From positions 186,001 to 250,000 of the forward strand of contig JACGCN010000011.1 in NCBI GenBank assembly GCA_014905825.1: a stretch of DNA of 64,000 nucleotides, written 5' to 3'. The notes under the pieces are model-generated. The model did not search any database. It was not told the origin of the DNA and was given only the letters and a program-made list of their open reading frames with translations. The DNA is from Lyophyllum atratum. Taxonomy: Eukaryota > Basidiomycota > Agaricomycetes > Agaricales > Lyophyllaceae. Positions within the stretch are counted from its first letter, which is position 1. Every line of letters starts with the position of its first letter. The position numbers were made by a program, and so were the translations under genes. Below are positions 10,330 to 21,216 of this stretch, in pieces.

Positions 10330-11956
10330 ATGCACCACTGCTTAAATATCGTCGAGATTCTGCGCCTCGTTTGTGACTTTGTTTACTACGATGATGGACC
10401 GAAAGACATCGCCGCACTCGCAGCTACATGCCAGGCATTCTATAACCCAGCTTGTGACGTTCTCTGGCATACACTGCCTAGCTTGGCTCCCCTTGTTCGT
10501 TGTATGAGCGCAGATGCATGGCAGCTGGTCAACCGAACTGTGGTACGAACGGAAAATCATTTCTGTGACGCTTGAAGACTCATTCCCCGTATTTTTGTGC
10601 CAGTCTCTCCGACGAGCGACCACGTCCGAAGATTGGGCTCCCTGCAAGCCATATGCTCGCCGTGTACGACGCTTGGGTTTTGCTTTGCGTTTTGGGGGAG
10701 ACATAGTCCAACATCCCGTTATGAGAAATCAAAAAGTCGACTATCATGTTCTTCAAATTCTTTCTCTGAACCATGCGATTACATTCCCGAATCTGCGGGA
10801 TTTTAGAGGGAAGGAAGTCCATTTGCTTTATATAGGCATTTTTTTAGGACCAAGCCTGCGTAGCGTCGAACTCTGGCTTCCCGCTGAAGACCCGCATTTT
10901 GTCGTTTCGACCATTCTGGACTGTATCAGGACCAAGGCACCTGATCTTAAGAGATTTCGTCTCGTCGTTGAGGATAGAAGCAACCCCATTGAACGTGGAC
11001 CGACATTCGTAGGACCAGTTGAAATGCTTGCACGCCTCGAGGTTTTAAATTGCCGCGGGTATATCTTACCCCACCTTGCAGTCCGAACTCTCGCAGCTTC
11101 CTCAACATTACGCACCCTCAAGGTTGCGAATACCGGCGAAGATATTGTGGCGTCTCTTCCAGAAGGGCAACCGCCGTTTCAGCAGCTCAAATATTTGGTC
11201 ATCACTACGCGAAACCTTCGCCAGTGCTCTAAACTATTCGATCGCATGCATCCTCGTCATCTCCATACACTGGAAATCTTGACCACGTATCCCCCCGTCG
11301 GGTCGGAAGTTCTCCATTTCTTCGAGGTTCTAGAAACGCATTGCGTTCATTCATATCTTTGCGGACTTGATATCAGCCAGGATACGAGTGTTCCATCTGC
11401 TGCTCCCTTTGGAACTTCAGATGCACACATCATAAACCCCACCACCATAGCACCCCTCCTCGCATTCGGAAACCTAGAATCTATCACCATTGATTTCAAA
11501 TGTGCATTCCAGCTAGACGATCTTTCTTTCAAAAAAATGGCCATGGCTTGGCCGAAAATGACTGATTTTGAATATGGTTCTACGATGGGCTGGGACGGTG
11601 GCGAAATGAGCCGGGACCGTGATGGTGCAATGTCACTGGATGGGCTTACATCGATCGCCGAGCATTGGCCTCATGTCTCCTACGTCCGCCTTCCCTGCAA
11701 CCCTGAATCCGCAGCATTGTCTGGCCGCACGCCTGGTGCCGTATGTGCCTCTCTCGAATGCCTTGAAGTCAAGTCATTGGTATTCACTGCAGAGCCGGCA
11801 ATAGTCGCGTCCTTCTTGACAGACCTATTTCCTAACCTGACAGCTGTCTTCGCGCATTTCTCGCGTTTCGAATCTGAATGGGACCAGGTGAACAAATTGT
11901 TACCTGCATTCGGTAGAAGAACGCAGGAACGTCAATTTGCCATTGAACAGATGTAA
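10330..11956 (+). CDS. F-box protein with leucine-rich-repeat-like C-terminus
   Basis: Two exons, 10330-10542 and 10604-11956, joined in phase 0 (NRTV then SLRRATTSED), give 521 aa. The N-terminus (NIVEILRLVCDFV ... DIAALAATCQAFYNPACDVLWHTLPSL) is a degenerate F-box of the agaricomycete type, expected to bind Skp1 in an SCF ubiquitin ligase. The remainder has irregular leucine-rich segments (LRSVELWLPAED, LARLEVLNCRGY, LESITIDFKC, LECLEVKSLVF) likely to form a substrate-binding solenoid. At the annotated stop the bases read CAGATGTAAGT, an excellent donor. A splice to CCTAG before GTTCATG at 12034 would instead end the protein MFM. The first ~80 bp recur in broken form at 14340-14441. Confidence 0.85.
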
Positions 11957-12184
11957 GTATCAGAAGCAGCAAAGGTCAGTCTTAACTCCCCAATGCTTGA
12001 CATTACGACTGATTCCCGAGTTTCCTCCCCCTAGGTTCATGTAATTTCATTCTTACGATACGGATATATGACTATGCTACTGGCGCTGTGACTCTTCGGT
12101 CTGTTCATGCATGCTTCTGACTCATATATCTCAACGAAATCTGTCATGGTTCAGTCAGAGCCATTGAAACTTCAGTGACTGAGG
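11957..12184. other. F-box 3' flank
   Basis: Contains the possible last intron of the F-box gene (from 11954) and otherwise nothing recognisable. Confidence 0.4.
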
Positions 12185-12727
12185 TTATATGGTAAGGTAA
12201 AAGTCTTTCAGCTCGTATGGGCGCAAACGCAGAATTGTAGATGAGAGTCGGAGTCTGGAACCATCGGGCAAATCGGCGGGACTAAATGCATGAGTAGTGA
12301 GACGCTCGTCAGACTCCTTATGCTCATCAGGGAATGTGTCTATCACGGCCACCTTTCCAAAGCTGTGGTCGGTCACATTCGGAGCATACCGTACACCGAT
12401 CTCATCTGCACTGAGTATAGAGCTAATAGTACTCCTCGTTGACAGTCTCTCGAATCAGAGCCTCAGCCTGCCGTTATCTTGGCTTGATAGAGCATTTAAA
12501 CGGGATAGGAGAGCTGCTAGGAAATCATCAACATAAATACACTGAAACTAGTTAATATTCATCTCTCACCGGACGAGAAGGATCCGAATACACGTCTTCA
12601 TTGTGAAGCATGGCCCTGCTAAAGTATTTAGGCAAAAGCTGGGACTCTGCGTTGCTGAGTGGATTTACCAAGAATTGGCGATGAAGATAGAGCCCGCAGG
12701 CAACCTAAACCCCTCGTACTCATCTTT
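12185..12727 (-). pseudogene. P450 pseudogene fragment, duplicated block B
   Basis: Homologous to 5460-6285 with about 250 bp missing internally, including the exon with the heme-Cys loop. It retains the last exon (SPIPFKCSIKPR), but the codon after PR is TAA where the intact gene has TCA. It also retains the ETVNEEYY terminus with the same TAG (12425-12423). After the deletion a block matching the PDPF/AMLHNEDVYPD and IANSW exons follows. It ends abruptly at about 12727, where the GT90 pseudogene starts. The downstream open frame at 12440-12185 (ADEIGVRYAPNVTDHSFG to KDFYLTI) is also shared with block A. Confidence 0.8.
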
Positions 12728-14165
12728 AATGCACGTCCGTAAGAGCTTGAATTCCGCCTGGATATGCCTCAGCCGATATGGCTTTAGCGAGAGCGGCGTT
12801 CATGATTTCTTTGTCAAGGGAGGTGGTGGGCACTGGTGCAGATACATGGCGGGAAGACGAGGGTGGGTTTGCGAAGGTGACCGTACGATTCACAGTCGAC
12901 TGGTTGGAGGTCATGCGGAAGAATCTGAGCTACTAAGGGATAAGTCAGTCCGTCGAAAGTAGCTGAGAGGGCCGTAGAGGGAGAACGCACCGATGCCGAT
13001 GACATTACGACGAAAAACCAAAAGGGACGACTACCGCTGCCGGTCTTTGCGCCCCCAGAGCTCCTATCAATCTTCTACTCCCAAGGCACATCCATAACGC
13101 CCACCTCCTCCAACTCCAAGTTGACTCCCATCCGGTTGAAAGTTATGGATAAGGATCTTGACGCCCAAAAGCCCTTTGCCCTAGCTGAGCTGATAACGGG
13201 ATACAAAGCGACAACGCCTATTGGAAGAAAAGTAAACTTGCTTGTAGCGTTCATATAGTTTTGAGTAGAAGTCGATGGTCAATACGGAGGTACTGGCGAC
13301 GAGTTTGAGTTTAGATCCAGGATCAGGGGAAGACGTGGATAGATAAATCCTGATGCGGTGTGCGAAGGTGTTGCGGGGGGGATGAAAGGTGCATCTTGCG
13401 GCAGAGGCAGCGGCGCATGCGCGGCACCAGGCTTCCCAGACGGTGCCCTCGTCGCCACAGCCTGATTCGAAAATAGCGTCAGTCATGATTTGACTGCGAC
13501 TGATCACATTTTAGTCAGGTGCTCCTGCGCGGCAAGTACGCGGCCTTCGGCTTTCGTATTGATTGGGAAGTCCATATCTGGGAGCTGGAGGACTCAAGTT
13601 AGGTATGCTACAATCGAAGAACGTTGGGACTCGTACTGTGCGCTTGAACTCGGAGAGCATAAAAAAGGCCGTAAGCATAGCTCATGCACTAAATTTCATA
13701 TCTCGAAGTCGTAGTCGATGTTCAACGCAGAAGCTTTGCCGTCTCTGACATGACTGATGTCGATCGATGGTTACTGCCTAACCTTTGACCATGTGAGCAA
13801 CATACAAATGTAGCAAAGCAGAGGTAGCACCTGTATTGCCCTCCTCCTCAAGTCCTCGCCCAAAAGTTCTCAAGACGGAGCCAAATCGGCGGCCAGTCCA
13901 ACCAATCGTCATCCGGGTCAGAATTCTCGGAATATGCATGCTTTTGTCCGTGATTGTTCCCCGCAAAAAAAGCCTGCCTGCATAGATAGCACGAACACAG
14001 AGGTTAAGTGGATGTAGCCTGGCAACGAAGGCAGCCTTCACGTACATGCAAGTTAAGATATGATCCCTGTTTTCAGGTTGGGGCTACAAACCCAAGGCAG
14101 TCGTGCCTTCGGCGCCCATTGTAGCCAAGTGGGGAGCGTCGCCATTACTGGAATCCTCGCCGTCC
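12728..14165 (-). pseudogene. GT90 (CAP10-like) glycosyltransferase pseudogene B, C-terminus lost
   Basis: Minus-strand fragments in family order: GEDSSNGDAPHLATMG, SEFKRTVRVPTF, VLQLPDMDFPINTKAEGRVL, GDEGTVWEAWCRAC, FNRMGVNLELEEVGVMDVPWE, and finally NRTVTFANPPSSS and NAALAKAISAEAYPGG. The VPWE segment is followed directly by an in-frame TAG and then KIDRSSGGAKTGSGS, where GT90 proteins read on into the W-R-G-A-T-T-G-G-G-like sugar-nucleotide motif. The gene is therefore dead. The sequence after EAYPGG, which should encode the C-terminal third, is replaced at 12727 by the P450 fragment. With pseudogene A it shows that a complete GT90 gene once lay between the P450 and F-box genes. Confidence 0.75.
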
Positions 14166-14289
14166 ATTAGAGATGCTGAACCAACGGAAGTGCCGGGTTA
14201 TAACGATGGCAGTGGAGAATATTTTGACAAGTTGTGGGGACATGTTTGGCATCAGCGCCTGAATTTCCTCAGATCTGCTCCCAGCTTTG

Positions 14290-14441
14290 CACCAGCTAAG
14301 TAAGAGGTATAGCCAATCTCACTAGTTGTTACGCCTCAGAAACTAAAAACCCGATAGCATACACCCCTGCTGGGAGATCGTCGAGATTCTGCGCCTCGTT
14401 CACCACTTTGCTTATGCCAGTTATCATGGACCGAAAGACAT
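14290..14441 (+). pseudogene. 5' remnant of the F-box gene, duplicated block B
   Basis: Matches 10262-10412 (leader plus first ~80 coding bases, including GTCGAGATTCTGCGCCTCGT and GGACCGAAAGACAT). The ATG of the intact gene is ATA here. Homology stops at the end of GAAAGACAT, so only about 27 codons remain. Confidence 0.8.
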
Positions 14442-15444
14442 GATGAGGCGGCATCACGAAATTTGGGAATTTTTCATGAGCCTATACGATTCATAAAATG
14501 CATCACGATTTGACCATCAGCACCGTGAGGTCACCATAAGATTATGATTGCTCGACATCTCCATATATGACATCCTGACGCAAGGTCTAATTGACAATCC
14601 ATCATGATTTTTTGACAATATTATAGAGAATCACGGTTTCATGGAAAATTACAAGGGCCTGGCTGGGCACACCATCGCCAGATCCGCAAAACGATTTCAT
14701 GACACCTCGTATTGTCCCACTAATCATGTATGCCTTGGAATATTATACGAAATGAAGTACTGCACAACTCAAACTTATATGGCTCAGGGATTCAAACATG
14801 GCATCTTAGGGAATTGAACACAGGATCTTAGGTTAACTTTGCTGGAGAATTTTCAGAGGCAATCTTGCTGTTGAACTATGTATATGCCTCATGAAGATCG
14901 ACTCTATGTATTCTCCTTCGAGGGGAGCTTGAGATTGGCTTGATATCACCGGTGGCACTGAGAGCTACTGAGAGCGGTCCGAGACATGTTGACTCTGTAC
15001 CTGAGCAGACCTGAGCTCACTGCTGTACATGGGAATGATTGTACTTGTCTTCATGTGGCCATCTTGCATCCCTTCTTAGGCAAAAGTGCCAGAGTACATG
15101 TCGAACCAGAAATGATGCCGGACTACTAGTACTTGCAGTGTAGAGCGCGTTAACGTTGCGATCTGACATTGCACTCACGCGTGTTGAATAATATCATGCA
15201 TGACTTATGGTCTAGATAAAATTCTGTGGCAGGATTATGGGGGTGAAGTAACCTTATACCTGGACCACAAGATGAAGAAATATTTTTTGCACCTCATGAG
15301 GTCGTCTCGGCCTGATAGCCTCCTTATAACGACTTGTGGAAGAGATAAATTTAGCGTGAGAAGTATAAGGCCAAACCAGATCTTCCACGATTTCGTGATG
15401 GCCGGCCGCCGCGCCACCTTGTGCTATCGGTCACTGGCAAGCAC
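14442..15444. other. AT-rich gene-free interval
   Basis: About 1 kb without coding signal. Short words such as CATCACGATTT and CATCATGATTTTTTGACAAT recur around 14450-14640, suggesting decayed repeat DNA. No element is recognised. Confidence 0.4.
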
Positions 15445-15550
15445 GAGGCTTCCGAACATCAAGCCTCGGGGCACCATCAAGGTGAATCTCGTTGTTTGCA
15501 GAAGGCACTCGGACACAGTACTTGAGCTTCTGTGAACATTATATGCCGTC
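15445..15550 (+). repeat. Direct repeat, unit 1
   Basis: About 105 bp beginning GAGGCTTCCGAACATCAAGC, repeated 136 bp downstream. It contains GTTGTTTGCAGAAGGCACTC and GAGCTTCTGTGAACATT. Confidence 0.85.
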
Positions 15551-15580
15551 AGTCTTGTGTTATTGATCGGACACGACTCT

Positions 15581-15683
15581 GAGGCTTCCGAACATTAAGC
15601 CTCCGGGCGCCCTGAACGTAAACCTCGTTGTTTGCAGGAGGCACTCTGGACTCAATAAGCTTCTGTGAACATTTATGCGTCGT
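15581..15683 (+). repeat. Direct repeat, unit 2
   Basis: Second copy (GAGGCTTCCGAACATTAAGC ... GTTGTTTGCAGGAGGCACTC). Its end overlaps the upstream candidate ATG (15675) of the GTPase gene, which is one reason to prefer the later start at 15768. Confidence 0.85.
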
Positions 15684-15767
15684 CGATCTCTCCCTACCAC
15701 CTTCGCCCTCGAGACCTCAACAACCAGACCCTCCACAATTTCCAACGGGCTTCATCCAGATACCGTC

Positions 15768-18046
15768 ATGACCAAGAACCCCAACATAAAATACACAAAT
15801 ACGTGGAAGGAGGAAGAAGTCAGACCAAGTGACAACTTCATGAAGGATCCTAAGAAAACCGATCTCGTCGTGCCGTATGTTCATGTTGTTCCAATTATAA
15901 ATTCCACTGACCAGCTTTGTAGGGTCATGGGTGCGACTGGGGCCGGCAAGAGCACTGTTAGTATGCCCTTGATTACATATCTACCTATCAGCTCACGTTT
16001 AACGAGCTGAAGTTCATCAACGCACTCGTTGGCCAGGATGTTGCGAAGGTCGGCCATGGCCTCCAATCCGAGACGGCTCAAGTCCAACACTATATCCTTC
16101 CTCATCCTCGATATCCCGACCGGCGCCTCATCGTTGTGGACACTCCTGGCTTCGACGACACAAATCAAGATGACCGAGAAATTTTGAGGCGGATCGCGGT
16201 TTGGCTCGCTCAATCGTAAATACAGCCTACTCGTTTCTATTACGTGGCTTCTCGTTAACGATGTCGTTCCAGCTATGACGCAGACATGACACTTGCTGGA
16301 GTCATTTACTTGCACGAAATCACCCTGACTCGCATGACTGGGACCGCGCGGAAGAATCTAGATATGTTCGATAAGCTGTGCGGCCCAAACGCAGGCCCGA
16401 ATATCATCCTTGCGACAACCAAGTGGAATGAGGTCAAGAAGAAGGTAGGAGCACGTCGTGAGAAGGAGCTGAGGGCAACGCAGTGGAAGGAAATGATAGG
16501 CCATGGATCAAGGATGTCGCGATTTGAAGATTCGCAAAAGTCGGCCAAGGCCATCATTAAACTCATTCTTAAACGGGAGCCTGTTGACGTTGCCCAAATA
16601 CAACGGGAGTTGGTGGAGAACGACACATTGCTTTCAGATACGGAAGCCGGGCGCACCTTGCGCTACACCCTCGAAGAGATGCTCGAGGTCCAACGGCAGA
16701 AGGTTGCACGACTACGTGAAGAAGGCGGGCAAGACCTACAGGAGGAGATCGCTAACGAAGAGAATATCCGCGCGATGCTTAATCAGATTAAATCTCTGAA
16801 CACCCAAACAGAATTGGCTGTGGACCAGAAAATCGCCCAGGCCTTGCAGACGAAAGCTGTAGAAGACTTGCGCGAAATCCCTGGGCAGGGGCTCGAAACG
16901 CAGTTGAAGCAGGTAGTCAGGGGCGGTGCCAGTGTTCTTGACTCCGAGACAGCTGCGAAGACGCAACACAGAGCTAGCTCAAGTAGAGTAACGACGACAA
17001 AGTAGGCGTAATTCTCTCCTCCCGTCTTTACGGGGCTGATGGTTCCATTAGTTTTGCCAATGCTGCGATCGGTGCTTTCCAGGACGCCATAGCCGGCATC
17101 TATAGGAAATTCTCCGACTTAAACGCCAGTAAGACTGGTGTCAGTCCTCGGGGCGAAAAGTTAATTACACAGGATAGAGGAGTTATTATCCTGTACGTCT
17201 ACTATTAGGCCCCAAGTCAAGCTGAAACTAATTCTAGCCACAAGCGTGCTAGGAGACACTGGTGTCGGCAAAAGCACAGTGCGTCTCTCATTTTCTGACA
17301 TTGCAACACGAGATTTAGCTCTATTCTCAGTTCCTAAACGCCGCTGCCGGACATTATATCGCCGAGGTCAAACACAGGTTGACTTCGTCCGAGCTAGTCG
17401 CAAAGCACTTTATTGTTCGGCATCCCCAACGCTCGACGCCCCCCTTTATCCTCGTTGAAGCACCTGGGTTTGACCATTGGTCCGAGCCTGACTATGAAAT
17501 CTTGAAACGACTCATCGACTGCTTGGAAGCGTCGTGCGTATATTCTTAGAAAAGCGCTCTTGAACTGTCTTACCCCAGCACAGGTGCCACGAAGACGCTT
17601 CATTTGGGGGATTTGTCTACCTACACGACATTAACCAATCACGAGAACCGAATTCGATGAAGGCAATGTTGACTCGGCTGAGATCGTCTTCTCCTGAGAT
17701 AATCGGCCGTATTCTGCTGACGACGACAAAATGGGGCACTTCGAGTCAGCAACTTGAAAGCGATGGGATTGGAAGCGACGGACTTGAAAACGACCGGCTT
17801 AAAACCGACCGGCAGAAGGAATTGGAGGATGGTTGCTGGAAGAACATCTTGAAGGCAGGCGCCCAGAGCCGCCGCTTCATGGATACGGAGGATTCAGCCT
17901 GGAGCATCATCGACACCTTACTTCAGGCAGAACCGCTGACACTTCGCATACTTCAGCAAGGCTTAGATATGACGGCACCGCCAAGTTCCCTTCCTTATAG
18001 ATACAAGCGAAGCCCCCAACACAATCAATCGGAATCTACTTCGTGA
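15768..18046 (+). CDS. Protein with two tandem P-loop GTPase (AIG1/Era-like) domains
   Basis: Start at 15768 (an upstream in-frame ATG at 15675 lies in a repeat). Exons: 15768-15874, 15923-15956, 16013-16215, 16273-16912, 16987-17192, 17245-17278, 17331-17533 and 17584-18046. Domain 1: P-loop MGATGAGKST, switch II DTPGFDDT, G4-like TTKWNE, followed by a helical, probably coiled-coil stretch (Glu/Gln/Leu-rich). Domain 2: P-loop LGDTGVGKST, switch II-like EAPGFDHW (the G3 Asp replaced by Glu), G4-like TTTKW. The second half has no in-frame Met in the exon before its P-loop (SNDDKVGVILSSRL ... DRGVIIL). A phase-0 intron 16913-16986 would link LETQLKQ to it, so one fused protein is the better model. 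If that intron is retained, protein 1 ends at the TAG at 17003-17005. These GTPases are common in agaricomycetes; function is unknown. Confidence 0.75.
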
Positions 18047-18199
18047 CTCGTAACTCAGTAGAACGAATATCTTCTGGGCCGCCGTATGCAACCTCACTCT
18101 CCCCCTCCTCTGTCGATAACCACCATATCTCTCACTGCTATCATACTACTGCAGCCAACATTGCCAGTACCACGTTCTCAATCACTATGTATCGACCTC

Positions 18200-18740
18200 A
18201 TAAAACACGGATTTCTCTCCCGAAGTCTGGTCACTGTAGAACACGCCATGATCAAAGTTCTAATAAATAACTACAAGAGTAAGTGAGTATACAGCATACC
18301 CGACTCAAAAAAGAACCCGCTATGCACTTAAGAGATGTATCGAGAAATCATCTTCATAGAACATAGATTTCTCTCCCGAAGTCTGATCACTGCAGAACAC
18401 GCCACGCTCCCAAATCCAATAAATAACCAGTACAATAGCAACTTCGCAACAGCCCACCCGACTCAAAAAAGAACCCATAAGAAAGTATCAAAAAACACAC
18501 TACCACGCATTAATACAAACCAAACCCAGGTCAATATATATCATCACGAAGCAGCCCATTCCCAAGATCAGCAGAAAAGACAGGATTATAGGTAGACGTC
18601 GAGGTGAGGAAACATTCAAAACCCGACTCAAAAAAGGGTATCAAAAGATATAATATATACCACGCATTAATACAAACGAAAGCAGGTCATTATATGTCAT
18701 CACGAAGCAGCCCATTCAAAAAAGCAGGATTATAAGTAGA
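18200..18740 (+). repeat. Cluster of degenerate direct repeats
   Basis: Repeated words: GATTTCTCTCCCGAAGTCTG (18209 and 18368), ACCCGACTCAAAAAAG (near 18298, 18459 and 18622), CCACGCATTAATACAAAC (near 18502 and 18661), ATCATCACGAAGCAGCCCAT and its TGTCATCACG variant (near 18540 and 18697). At least two overlapping repeat families of ~160 bp period are interleaved. No coding potential. Confidence 0.8.
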
Positions 18741-18998
18741 GGTAGGGAACGAATGGAACCGGGACAGCAAGCGAGAATATGTAGTCTATAGCAGAAATTA
18801 TGGCGCATATATGGGCGGGGGAGGGCACCCCACCCCGAGCCAGACGAATATGAAACCCCAAGCGGCTGCGTACTGCAGCCAGAAACAAAAATGTTACCGG
18901 CAGCGAAGATTGCCGATATGCAACAACGTTCAGAAGACGGAGCCGCACTCTCGACAACCGCCATTTGAAGTGCACCCCCGTTCCACGGCGGTCCCCAC

Positions 18999-21216
18999 CT
19001 ATCGCACCGGCTCGACCGCCGCCCCACCCTCACCCGTCCCCGCCCCCGTTGAAGCCCTCCCCACCCCCGCCTTCTTCAACCACCCCTTCACCGTCCCCCC
19101 CTTCCCCTTCCCTCTCCCCTCCCCCTCCCTCACCCCTCCATCCACCCCCGTCCCCCTCCGCCTCATCCCCATCTCATCCACACCGCCCGTCCCCTCATCA
19201 TCCTCCCCACCCGCACCCGCACCCACAGGACGACTCCCATTATTATGATTGCTAACGCCAATACCCACCCCCATCCCCACGCCCATCCCAAGCCCCAACC
19301 CCATAATCCCAAGTCCAGCTCCTATACCCGCGCTCCCTGCTCTCTTGGGTGGCGGTTTTGGCTTGGGCTTGGGCGTGGAGGAGGATGAGGACGATTTGGG
19401 TCTCTGCGTGGGGGTCGCGGAAGAAGAGGAGGTGGGTGGAGAGGACGCGGAGAACGTCGCTGATGGAGAGAGCGCGTGTGTGGATGAGGGCGGTGGTGGA
19501 GGGCTGGAGCCCGGAGTAGACGGCGCAGCGGAGGCGGTCCAAGGCGGAGACGCAGTGGCCCCAAACGACCTCGGCGACGTATTAATGTACGACACCCCCG
19601 GCGAGCTCGCCACACTGCTCGCCCCATTCTTACCATGAGCAGCCGCAGCCCTGGGCTCCGGCGGCACATACACCGTAAACGGGCTCTCCCTCGCCTCATG
19701 CGTCGTCCTCACAGGGTTAAACAGCGCCTCAATCAGCGTCTCCGTCGTCTTCGGGCCATACGCCAGCGGAAGCCTCGACGGGTCAAACGACTGCGTCGGG
19801 GCCCGCTCCCTCCCTCTCCGTGCGGGCGCAGCGGGGGTGGTGGGATCTTTCTCTGGCTTCTCCTCGTTCTCATTCCCCTTCCCCTTCCCCTTCTTGGTTT
19901 TGGAAGAGTTGGAAGGGACGGCCCGCCCGCCGAGGAGATCAAACTCCAGTTCCTCCTGGTCGTAGTACGGCCCGTAGAGGTCGAGGCCCTTGGGGCGCAC
20001 GCGGTAGACGTCGTGTTCGCCGATGATGCCGAGGGAGGAGGGGGAGGAGAGGATGTTGGAGATGCCGGTGAGGATCTCGCCTTTCGGGAGGGGAGGGGGG
20101 GTGAATGTGTTTGTGGAGGTGGAGGTGGTGCCGGCGGAGGGGGAGGTAGAGGTGGGGGCGCAGGCGGAGGAGGGGAGGTGCGTTAGGTGCGTTGTTAGCT
20201 GGGGGATAAGGTATGATGTGATGTTAGGGGGGGTAAGGAAGGAAGGGAGATGAGGAGGAACGGACCTTGAGCGTTGCGTTCGTCTTGCTCTCCCTTAGGA
20301 GATACCTTCTGCTCACCTCGCCCTTGCACGCGTACTGCGCCAGATCGAGGTTCACCACCCCCAAGCGCGTCGCGCGCGCATCAGGGTTCGCAGGGTCGCG
20401 CTGGACGATGGTGAGGTTGGCCGGACACGTCATGAGCGTGGAATTGGGATCGCGGTCGACGTCCATGCGCACGAGGAGCGAGAGGGTGTGTTCCCAGGTC
20501 ACGTTGTGCTCCTTCAGCTTGACGAAGGGGGTTTCGCCGCGTGCGGGGGTGGTTGCGTTGAGGGAGGCCTCTAGTGTCGAGGTGGCGAGGACGGAGTCGG
20601 GGAGGGAGGGGGCGGTGGAGGTTGTTGAGGCGGTTGTTGAGGAGAGGAAGGAGGGGGAGGAGGCGGTGGAGTCGACTGCGGTTCGGGAGGTGCTCGGGCG
20701 CGAGGAGGAGGAAGAGGAGGAGGAGGAAGATGAGCCGGCTGACCAGACGGATGCGGAGCGCCCGTCGATCGAGGTCGTGCGCTGGGACGCGGTGTCGGCG
20801 CTACCCAGACTGCCTGTTTCGTCTGCCTCATCCCCGCCTGCCCTGCCCTTGCCCTTTGCGCTCTTCTCGTCCTGCCGTGCCTTCCTTCGTGCCTTCAGAT
20901 TACCAATAATCCCAGTAGCCTTTTTCGCGCCGGGTGCGCTGTGCACGTTCTTGAATTTCCATTTCACGGCAAACTCGCCGCTGACGAGGGGTATGTTCGT
21001 GATTTGGTGGATGATGATGAAGACGTGGAAGAATGCGTGTCTGGGCAGGAGATGGTTCAGCTGAGCGCGTAGGCCGCTGCTTGGGTTGTTGGTCGTTGGT
21101 GTGTAGGGGGCAGAAGAATGGAGCGAGGAGTCGTCGTCGTCAGAGTCGGCATTAGCGTTGGAGAAGGGATTAGAGAGTATGAAATGGTGGTGCCCGTGAG
21201 CAGGCGCCGCAGCCAT
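18999..21216 (-). CDS. NT-C2 (EEIG1/EHBP1 N-terminal C2) domain protein
   Basis: Two exons, 21216-20266 and 20198-18999, joined in phase 0 (NATLK then LTTHL), 716 aa. The first exon carries an N-terminal C2-type domain: HAFFHVFIIIHQITNIPLVSG,EFAVKWKFKN and later TWEHTLSLLVRMDVD and LGVVNLDLAQYAC, interrupted by a long Ser-rich low-complexity insert. Then RRYLLRESKTNATLKLTTHL completes the C2 fold. The second exon continues with GEILTGISNIL, YGPYYDQEELEFD and LIEALFNPV. The C-terminus is low complexity (Pro/Ser, then a Gly/Met-rich run). NT-C2 domains bind membranes and recruit Rab or actin partners, so a trafficking or cell-cortex role is plausible. The start MAAAPAHGHHHF is the only Met that includes the entire C2. 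Local GC is very high, which creates long antisense shadow frames. Confidence 0.8.

Noticed and set aside
19249..21064. Several plus-strand open frames over the NT-C2 gene
   Set aside because: High GC and biased codons in the NT-C2 gene create antisense shadows rich in Val/Arg/Gly.
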